From: JBBSEZ01 sp038239195
GTDB lineage: Bacteria; Planctomycetota; Planctomycetia; Gemmatales; Gemmataceae
Assembly (NCBI GenBank): GCA_038239195.1
Contig: JBBSEZ010000194.1
Coordinates: forward strand, 1 to 17,438
Direction: 5' to 3'
Length of the DNA: 17,438 bases
Shown here: positions 7,632 through 12,866 of the stretch, in pieces
How positions within the stretch are numbered: the stretch's first letter is position 1
Layout: every line of letters begins with the position of its first letter
Made by a program: the position numbers and the translations under genes
The notes under the pieces: model-generated
Database searches by the model: none
What the model was told of the DNA's origin: nothing
Seen by the model: the letters and a program-made list of their open reading frames with translations, nothing else

Positions 7632-7970
7632 CTAACCCCTCATGCTACTGAGGCGACTTTGCCGCGACAAGCGGGCCTCCGCTCCGACGCCCGGTGTAGG
7701 CGGTTGCCTCTTCCGTTGGCTTCGGCGCGCCGTCAGCCGCACCAACGCAATCCCGCCGAACGACAGGGCGAAGACGAGAATGCCGGCCACGGTGATCTCC
7801 TCCAGGGTTGGCGGGCGCGGCAATCCCCGCGGTCGGAGGATCGAAGCGATAGCGCGGACGGAGGAGCCCTGTCCGGGCGGCTCGTCGGGGAAACTCGTTT
7901 TTGAGGCAAGGACTATCGGCCCGCCCCAGAGGCCCAGCACTCCGAACACGGCCGCCGCGACCTTCCCCAT
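7632..7970 (-). CDS. Small protein with two membrane helices
   Basis: From the ATG at 7970 this frame encodes 112 residues. It starts MGKVAAAVFGVLGLWGGPIV, a hydrophobic helix (about 4-22) that may be a signal anchor, then a polar loop rich in Ser, Pro and Arg, a second hydrophobic helix ITVAGILVFALSFGGIALV (about 64-83), and a basic tail with RRSQRKR. I recognise no family. Two well-placed membrane helices and the position between the GyrI-like gene (71 bp upstream) and the RusA-like gene (35 bp downstream) on the same strand support a real gene. No good ribosome binding site precedes the ATG, and the frame is open far upstream (to 8528) through the GyrI-like gene, so the start is uncertain. 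The basic tail would face the cytoplasm under the positive-inside rule. Confidence 0.5.
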   Translation of the reverse strand: MGKVAAAVFGVLGLWGGPIVLASKTSFPDEPPGQGSSVRAIASILRPRGLPRPPTLEEITVAGILVFALSFGGIALVRLTARRSQRKRQPPTPGVGAEARLSRQSRLSSMRG

Positions 7971-8041
7971 CCAAGAGCGATCGCTGCGGTCCCGCCTGGA
8001 TCGTTGGGCCCTCCCGTGTCGGGTGCCGGGCCCGGTTTGGG

Positions 8042-8506
8042 CTAGCCGATCAACGGCCGGGTCAGTTCCGTGCGCCAGGCGAGCGGGTCGGGGCTCGACT
8101 CCGGGCCCGCGACGTAGCATTCCCAGAGGTCCGTTCCCGGCACCTGCCCCTCGGCCGCGATCCACGCATCGAATTCGCCCCACGCGGCAGCGAGGCTCTC
8201 GTAGGGCCCACGGTAGACCGTCCGTGCCACCCTCATGGCGGGCCGTTGGCCCGGCTTCATGCGGCCCGCGGCGGCCACGGGCGTTGGAACGGGCACGCCG
8301 ATCTCGAAATCGAAGACGTCTTGGGGCATTCGCAGGTGGTGCGTGAACCAGGGCCCGGCGGGGGCCAGGCCCTGGGCGGCGACGGCCGCCAGGAGCTCGG
8401 CGAGGCCCGGGCCCATGACGTTCTGGATCTGCTCCCGCGGAACGGTGAGGTGGATGAAGGCCGTCAACTGGGCGGCAGTCTCCGCGATCTGTGGTGTATC
8501 GAGCAT
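8042..8506 (-). CDS. GyrI-like small-molecule-binding domain protein
   Basis: This 154-residue protein is made mostly of a GyrI-like (SOUL/AraC effector-binding) domain. The C-terminal half shows the typical pattern: a beta strand ending RTVYRGPYESLAAAWGEFD, the helix WIAAEGQVPG, then DLWECYVAGPESSPDPLAWR and the final TEL strand. The Glu of WECY lies in the ligand pocket of such proteins. No helix-turn-helix precedes it, so it is a stand-alone binding protein and not an AraC/MerR-type regulator. Such proteins bind hydrophobic or cationic small molecules, sometimes toxins. The start at 8506 is firm because AGGAGG stands 5 nt upstream. It is the first gene of the minus-strand run that continues with the two-helix membrane protein, RusA-like and REase/HEPN-like genes, although the 71-bp gap leaves open whether it shares a transcript. 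Confidence 0.85.
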   Translation of the reverse strand: MLDTPQIAETAAQLTAFIHLTVPREQIQNVMGPGLAELLAAVAAQGLAPAGPWFTHHLRMPQDVFDFEIGVPVPTPVAAAGRMKPGQRPAMRVARTVYRGPYESLAAAWGEFDAWIAAEGQVPGTDLWECYVAGPESSPDPLAWRTELTRPLIG

Positions 8507-8519
8507 GAGGGCCTCCTGT

Positions 8520-8544
8520 CCTACGCATGGATCACCCTCGTAGG
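8520..8544. promoter_or_regulatory. Inverted repeat upstream of the GyrI-like gene, possible operator
   Basis: CCTACG and CGTAGG form a perfect 6-bp inverted repeat separated by 13 bp, directly upstream of the ribosome binding site of the GyrI-like gene. Its place fits an operator or a 5'-UTR hairpin. The arms are short and chance is possible. Confidence 0.25.
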
Positions 8545-8633
8545 TGGGGCGATGGCCCGATCCTACCCGACGAGGCGGTCACCGCGAAAGGTGAACCGCG
8601 CTCCGCGGCTTGACCTGGCCGACAACCCACAAG

Positions 8634-8701
8634 TTGCCGTGACGAGCAAAGAAGCGTTCAAGTTCGAGGACAAGCGATTCGAGGTGGTGTTGGGGCGGTG
8701 A
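8634..8701 (+). pseudogene. Truncated second copy of the HMA-like gene end
   Basis: The plus-strand frame reads AVTSKEAFKFEDKRFEVVLG and stops at TGA 8699-8701. The first ten residues equal residues 82-91 of the HMA-like lipoprotein, after which an internal deletion shortens the end. There is no lipoprotein signal, GMT motif or start codon in front, so it is a remnant left by the duplication. Confidence 0.75.
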
Positions 8702-8814
8702 GGGCGCTCCGCGCCGCGCCACCGGGGCGGCGCGGGGCGTCGGAGGGTTACTGCCGGCCCCCGTCCGGCTGACGGAGCTTCTTCAGGGCCTTCTCGAGCG
8801 TGGCGGCGGCGCGG
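8634..8814. repeat. Imperfect direct repeat R1, right copy
   Basis: The right copy holds a shortened HMA-gene end, the same GC-rich spacer and the intact 3' end of the sigma-factor gene. It matches 6135-6350. The block GCCGTGACGAGCAAAGA is identical in both copies, as is GCTTCTTCAGGGC. Relative to the left copy it lacks 27 bp between two AGGA tetranucleotides, which looks like a slippage deletion. Confidence 0.75.
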
Positions 8815-10142
8815 TCCCTGGCCGCCTTGTTGGGGGCGGCGCGCAGGGCCCGCAGGGCGGCCTCGGCCTCCTCGATCGGACGCGCTGGGGCGCCAGGCTC
8901 GCCGGGCACAACCGGCCCCAGGCCAGCACCCGGAGGGGCCCCAAGCATGCCGGGCGGCCTCATAAGGCCGGGCCCTCCGGGAAAGCCGCCCGCGCCCGGC
9001 GGCCCCCCCATTATGCCGCCGCCGGGGGGCATGCCTGGCCCTCCGGGAAAGCCGCCCACCCCCATACCGGGGCCGCCCATGCGGAAGGGGTCGTTCGTGC
9101 CCTTGTCCTTCGCGGCCTTCTTCCCGCCCTTGAGGGCGCGGATCTCGGCGTCCTGGGCCTTGACCTTTTCGAGGACGACCTGGAGGTTGAGCTTGAGCAG
9201 CTCGACCTCCTTGCGGAGCAACTCCAGTTCGTCCTTCTGCGGGGCGGCCGCCCTCGGCCCCTGGGCCGCGACCGGGGCCGGCCCGCCGCGGAAGGCCAGG
9301 CCACCCGCGCCAAGGGCCACCGCCGCGGCCAGGACCGCGCCGACCGCCAGCTTCAACTTTGCCATGAGCATGGCCTTCAACACTCCTCTCGCAAGAGCGG
9401 CGGCGGGCGTCGAGACCGCCGCCAGTTGACCGGCCGCGACCAGCGTCGCGGCCCTCGCCGTCTCACCAACCAACGCCGCCGGCACGCAAGCCGACGCGGC
9501 CGTCGGGCACAGCGCGGCCGCGAGGGCCCCGCCGGGGAGCGCCAGGCCGCGCCGGGACAGGCGCTCGGCCAGCAGGCGCCGCGCCGCGGCCAGGCGGCTG
9601 GATAGGGTGCCCTCGGGGACGCCGAGTTGCCGGGCCGCCTCCTTGCGGGGCCGGCCCTCGAGGTCGCACAGCACGACCGCCGCCTGATACTTCTCGGGCA
9701 GGCGGCTCAGTTCCTCGTCCAGGAGGGGCCGCCAGTCCTGCGGTTCCGCGGTCGTCGCCTCCGGGTGGGGCATGTCTTCCACCTGCCTCTCGCGGGCTTG
9801 CCGCCGGGCGATGGCGGACCGCGCCTCCAGGGCGGTGCGCCGGGCGACGCCGAACAGCCAGGGCCCGATCGACTCGCGCTTGCGAACGGAGGCCGCCTTG
9901 CGCGCGAGGACGAGGAAGGTGGCCTGGAAGGCGTCCTCGGCGTCTTGTTCGTGGTGCAGCAATCGGCGGCACGTAGCCAGGACCATTGGCCCGTGGCGGC
10001 GCACCAGCGCCGCGAAGTCGGCCTCGGCCCGGGTGGCGACGAACCGCGCCAGCAGTTGCCCGTCGGACAGGCCGGCCTCGCCCGCTTCGTGCAGGGCTCG
10101 CCGGAGCCGGTCGAGGGCCTCCCTCATGCCGCCCGTCTTCAT
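8748..10142 (-). CDS. ECF-type RNA polymerase sigma factor with membrane-anchored C-terminal extension
   Basis: This is a 464-residue protein. Region 2 spans about residues 30-112, with the AEDAFQATFLVLARKA helix and the WLFGVARRTALEARS segment. Region 4 spans about 138-200, with LSRLPEKYQAAVVLCDLEG and the helix-turn-helix RKEAARQLGVPEGTLSSRLA. A long tail follows: an Ala-rich stretch, a membrane helix LAVGAVLAAAVALGAGGLAF (265-284), a short coiled coil (KDELELLRKEVELLKLNLQ onward, 303-338), a Gly/Pro/Met-rich low-complexity stretch (354-418) and a final charged helix pair (424-460). ECF factors normally end after region 4. Long tails of this kind are typical of planctomycetes and may replace a separate anti-sigma factor. 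The start at 10142 is chosen because GGAGG precedes it by about 11 nt; an upstream ATG at 10178 would place that box inside the gene. No separate anti-sigma gene is adjacent. Confidence 0.9.
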   Translation of the reverse strand: MKTGGMREALDRLRRALHEAGEAGLSDGQLLARFVATRAEADFAALVRRHGPMVLATCRRLLHHEQDAEDAFQATFLVLARKAASVRKRESIGPWLFGVARRTALEARSAIARRQARERQVEDMPHPEATTAEPQDWRPLLDEELSRLPEKYQAAVVLCDLEGRPRKEAARQLGVPEGTLSSRLAAARRLLAERLSRRGLALPGGALAAALCPTAASACVPAALVGETARAATLVAAGQLAAVSTPAAALARGVLKAMLMAKLKLAVGAVLAAAVALGAGGLAFRGGPAPVAAQGPRAAAPQKDELELLRKEVELLKLNLQVVLEKVKAQDAEIRALKGGKKAAKDKGTNDPFRMGGPGMGVGGFPGGPGMPPGGGIMGGPPGAGGFPGGPGLMRPPGMLGAPPGAGLGPVVPGEPGAPARPIEEAEAALRALRAAPNKAARDRAAATLEKALKKLRQPDGGRQ

Positions 10143-10250
10143 GTCCGCGTGCCCTCCTATCGAGTAGTGGGTCAGCATAGGCTTGCGCGTCGGTGATTTC
10201 GAGAACTTTTCTGCAAGGGCGCCCCATCGATTGCCGCGGGCGGCGGGGCT

Positions 10251-10283
10251 GGTGGTCCCGCGGGCCGGTACGCTTTATCATGA
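10251..10283 (+). promoter_or_regulatory. Shared 33-bp promoter-like element, copy upstream of the MFS gene
   Basis: This element ends in CGCTTTATCATGA and carries a TATCAT box (10276-10281) resembling a -10 hexamer, with a TGGTCC box 17 bp in front. It is identical at 30 of 33 positions to 12728-12760 upstream of the M16 peptidase gene. It lies 53 bp before the MFS start codon, in the 193-bp divergent region with the sigma-factor gene. Confidence 0.55.
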
Positions 10284-10335
10284 GCGTTTTACCGCTCCGG
10301 CGCCAACCGCGGCGGGGGCGAGCTAGGGGGGGCGG

Positions 10336-11595
10336 ATGACGGCAAGGCCCGTCGGCTACGTCGCGCTGCTGCGCGGCAACCGGGCGTTTCGGCGGCTGTG
10401 GTACGGGCAGCTGAGCAGCCAGCTCGGCGACTGGCTCGACACCATCGCGCTCTATGCCCTGCTGCTGCGCCTGAGCGGCTCGGCGGGCGCGCTCGCCTGG
10501 CTGTTGGTGGCGCAATGCCTGCCCTCCGTGCTGGTCGGGCTGCCCGCGGGCGTGCTGATCGACCGCCTGCCGCGCAAGGCCCTGCTCGTCGTCGCCGACC
10601 TCGGCCGGGCGGCGCTGGTGCTCGTCTTCCTGTGCGTGCGCGGCCCGGAGGACGTCTGGCTGGTGTACGCGGTCAGCTTCTGCAAGTTTGCCCTCACCTC
10701 CATCTACGAGCCGGCCCGCGAGGCTGCCGTCCCCGGCGTCGTGGCTCGCGAGGAACTGGTGGCGGCCAACGGCGTCAGCGGACTGACGTGGTCGGTCATG
10801 CTGGCGGGCGGGGCGGCCCTGGGCGGGCTCGTGGTCGGCACGCTGGGCACCGACCTGGCCTTCGTGCTCGACTCCGCCTCGTTCCTGCTCTCGGCCGCCT
10901 TCACCGCGCGCGTTCCCGTCCGCGAGGACCACCTGAAGGAGCGGGCCCGGGCCGGCGCCCTGGACGAGCTGCGCGAGGGGCTGGCGTACGTGCTGGCGCG
11001 CCGCGACGTGGCGCTGTACGCGCTGAGCAAGTCGTTGTGGTGCGTGGGGGGCGGGGCCGTGCTCGTCCTGCTGCCTCTGTTCGGCAGGGAGGTATTCCCG
11101 TTGGGGCGCGACGGGGCGCTGAGCATGGGCGCGCTCTACGCGGGGCGCGGGGTCGGCGCCGGGCTGGGGCCGCTGCTCGCCCTTCGCGCCGGCGGCGGGT
11201 CGGTGCGGTTCCTTCGCCGCGCGCTGGGCCCGGGCTTCGCCCTCATGGCCGTCGGCTATCTGCTCTTCAGCGCCGCGCCCTCGCTGCCGCTGGCGTGCTG
11301 CGCCCTGGTCGGGGCCCACTTCGGCGGCAGCACGCAGTGGGTCTTCAGCACGGCATTGCTCCAGCTCCGGGTGCCCGGCCGGCTCCAGGGGCGCGTGTTC
11401 GCCGTGGAGCTGTCGCTGCTGACGCTGGTGACGTGCGCCTCCGCCTACGCGGCCGGGGCCCTGGCCGACGCCGGCTGGTCGCCGCGCGAGCTCGCGCTGG
11501 CCGCGGCCCTGGCGTTCGTGCCGGCGGCCCTTGCCATGACGCTGCTGCTGTGGCCGGCGCCCCCGGAAGGGGCCGGCGGGGAGGGGCCTGCCTAA
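10336..11595 (+). CDS. MFS transporter (MFS_3 / enterobactin-exporter-like)
   Basis: This 419-residue protein has roughly ten to twelve hydrophobic helices and almost no soluble domain. The start region GNRAFRRLWYGQLSSQLGDW (residues 14-33) is typical of MFS exporters related to EntS and macrolide efflux proteins. Motif A in the loop between helices 2 and 3 reads AGVLIDRLPRK (71-81), with Asp76 and Arg77 of the GxxxDR core. A longer polar loop near residues 190-215 (VREDHLKERARAGALDEL) marks the middle of the protein between the two six-helix halves. It should be a proton-coupled exporter in the inner membrane; the substrate cannot be read from sequence. A G-rich stretch precedes the ATG at 10336. 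The aldo/keto reductase gene follows after 51 bp on the same strand and may be co-transcribed. A promoter-like element lies at 10251-10283. Confidence 0.9.
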   Translation: MTARPVGYVALLRGNRAFRRLWYGQLSSQLGDWLDTIALYALLLRLSGSAGALAWLLVAQCLPSVLVGLPAGVLIDRLPRKALLVVADLGRAALVLVFLCVRGPEDVWLVYAVSFCKFALTSIYEPAREAAVPGVVAREELVAANGVSGLTWSVMLAGGAALGGLVVGTLGTDLAFVLDSASFLLSAAFTARVPVREDHLKERARAGALDELREGLAYVLARRDVALYALSKSLWCVGGGAVLVLLPLFGREVFPLGRDGALSMGALYAGRGVGAGLGPLLALRAGGGSVRFLRRALGPGFALMAVGYLLFSAAPSLPLACCALVGAHFGGSTQWVFSTALLQLRVPGRLQGRVFAVELSLLTLVTCASAYAAGALADAGWSPRELALAAALAFVPAALAMTLLLWPAPPEGAGGEGPA

Positions 11596-11646
11596 CATGA
11601 CAGAGAGGCCACGGAGCCAAAGACACCGCACAACAGGAGGCAGGCG

Positions 11647-12627
11647 ATGGAACGGCGGCAACTGGGCAGGCAGGGGCTCGCGGTCTCGGCGCTGGGGCTG
11701 GGCTGCATGGGCATGAGCGACTTCTACTCCGGTCGGGACGACAGCGAATCGATTGCCACGATCCACCGCGCCCTGGAACTGGGCATCGACTTCCTCGACA
11801 CGGCCGACACGTATGGCCCGTTCACCAACGAGGAGTTGGTGGGCAAGGCGATCCGCGACCGGCGCGACAAGGTGGTCCTCGCGACCAAGTTCGGCAACGA
11901 GCGCCGCCCGGACGGGAGTTGGGTGGGGATCAACGGCCGGCCCGAGTACGTGCGCCAGGCGTGCGACGCCTCGCTGCGGCGCCTGGGCGTCGGGCACGTG
12001 GACCTCTACTACCAGCATAGGGTCGATGCCAACGTCCCCATCGAGGACACCGTCGGCGCCATGGCCGAACTGGTGCGGCAGGGGAAGGTGCGCCACCTCG
12101 GGCTGTCGGAGGCCGCGCCCGCCACGATCCGCAGGGCCCACGCCGTCCACCCCATCGCGGCGCTCCAGACCGAATACTCCCTGTGGAGCCGCGACCCGGA
12201 GGACGAACTGCTGCCCACGGTGCGCGAGCTGGGCATCGGCTTCGTCGCCTACAGCCCACTGGGGCGCGGGTTTCTGACGGGCCAGTTTAAGCGATTCGAG
12301 GACCTGCCGGCGGACGACTACCGGCGCAACGCGCCGCGCTTCCAGGGCGACAACTTCCGCAAGAACCTGGAGCTGGTGGAGCGGGTGAAGGAGGTCGCGG
12401 GCGAGAAGGGCGTGACGCCGGGCCAACTGGCCCTCGCCTGGCTGCTGGCGCAGGGCAAGGACGTCGTGCCGATCCCCGGCACCAAGCGCCGCAAGTATCT
12501 GGAGGAGAACGCGGCCTCGGTCAACGTGGTCCTGACGCTGGAGGAGCTGCGGCGGATCGACGAGGCGGCGCCCAAGGGGTCGGCCGCGGGGCAGCGCTAC
12601 CCGGACATGAGCGTGGTCAACCGCTAA
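11647..12627 (+). CDS. Aldo/keto reductase
   Basis: This 326-residue NADPH-dependent oxidoreductase has the (beta/alpha)8-barrel pattern. It starts with the usual beta-hairpin MERRQLGRQGLAVSALGLGC, then GMSDFY. The catalytic tetrad is present: Asp51 and Tyr56 in DTADTYG, Lys81 in LATKFG, and His124 in DLYYQHRVD. The C-terminal cofactor-binding part includes VPIPGTKRRKYLEENAAS, where Lys and Arg contact the 2'-phosphate of NADPH. Length is normal. The sequence is close in style to the YakC/AKR13-like group, which reduces aldehydes and ketones; the substrate is unknown. A strong AGGAGG lies 9 nt before the ATG at 11647. It follows the MFS gene by 51 bp and could share its transcript. Active-site assignment is by motif. 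Confidence 0.95.
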   Translation: MERRQLGRQGLAVSALGLGCMGMSDFYSGRDDSESIATIHRALELGIDFLDTADTYGPFTNEELVGKAIRDRRDKVVLATKFGNERRPDGSWVGINGRPEYVRQACDASLRRLGVGHVDLYYQHRVDANVPIEDTVGAMAELVRQGKVRHLGLSEAAPATIRRAHAVHPIAALQTEYSLWSRDPEDELLPTVRELGIGFVAYSPLGRGFLTGQFKRFEDLPADDYRRNAPRFQGDNFRKNLELVERVKEVAGEKGVTPGQLALAWLLAQGKDVVPIPGTKRRKYLEENAASVNVVLTLEELRRIDEAAPKGSAAGQRYPDMSVVNR

Positions 12628-12655
12628 GGCGAGCGGCAGGAAAGGGCATGCTCGG

Positions 12656-12679
12656 AGGACGGCTCGGGAGAGCCGTCCT
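12656..12679. repeat. 10-bp perfect hairpin (AGGACGGCTC / GAGCCGTCCT), possible dispersed repeat or terminator
   Basis: The two arms AGGACGGCTC and GAGCCGTCCT are exact complements around a GGGA loop, 28 bp after the stop of the aldo/keto reductase gene. This could terminate transcription, although no T tract follows. Very similar short GC-rich stem-loops are, to my recollection, dispersed in planctomycete and verrucomicrobial genomes, so it may be a REP-like repeat. Confidence 0.5.
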
Positions 12680-12727
12680 ACAGGAAACCACGTTCCGCCG
12701 CTCGCCTAAACGCGTGGCGCCGGGCCC

Positions 12728-12760
12728 GGTGGTCCCCAGGGCCGGTGCGCTTTATCATGA
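12728..12760 (+). promoter_or_regulatory. Shared 33-bp promoter-like element, copy upstream of the M16 gene
   Basis: This is identical at 30 of 33 positions to 10251-10283, including TATCAT at 12753-12758 and TGGTCC 17 bp in front. It lies 106 bp before the M16 start codon. Conservation of both boxes and the spacing in front of two unrelated genes supports a promoter for the same sigma factor. Confidence 0.55.
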
Positions 12761-12815
12761 CCATTGTTCCCAAGGCCATTCACGTGCTGGTGCCGCGGCC
12801 CCTGGACGGCCCGAC

Positions 12816-12835
12816 GGCGCGGAGCGCTCCGCGCC
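12816..12835. promoter_or_regulatory. 20-bp perfect palindrome in the M16 leader
   Basis: The half-site GGCGCGGAGC is followed directly by its exact reverse complement, 31 bp before the M16 start codon. It lies between the promoter-like element and the ribosome binding site, the place of an operator or a regulatory hairpin. High GC content raises the chance of coincidence. Confidence 0.35.
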
Positions 12836-12866
12836 TCCGACAACTCCTTCCCGTTCCGAGGTCGTC

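Noticed and set aside
7642..8346. A long plus-strand open frame opposite the GyrI-like and two-helix genes
   Set aside because: The translation is Arg/Pro-rich with no domain pattern. The minus strand has a clear GyrI-like domain with a strong ribosome binding site, so this is a high-GC shadow frame.
6135..8814. The nuclease block as an insertion sequence or prophage
   Set aside because: No transposase, integrase, terminal inverted repeat or phage structural gene is visible; RusA alone is not enough to call a prophage.
11598..11635. A purine/CA-rich leader before the aldo/keto reductase gene resembling dispersed CACGGAG-type repeats
   Set aside because: It occurs once in the window and cannot be told from ordinary leader sequence without a genome-wide search.
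9463..12426. A 987-codon minus-strand open frame spanning the MFS and aldo/keto reductase genes
   Set aside because: It is His/Arg/Gln-rich low-complexity sequence lying opposite two clear genes, a typical artefact of very GC-rich DNA.
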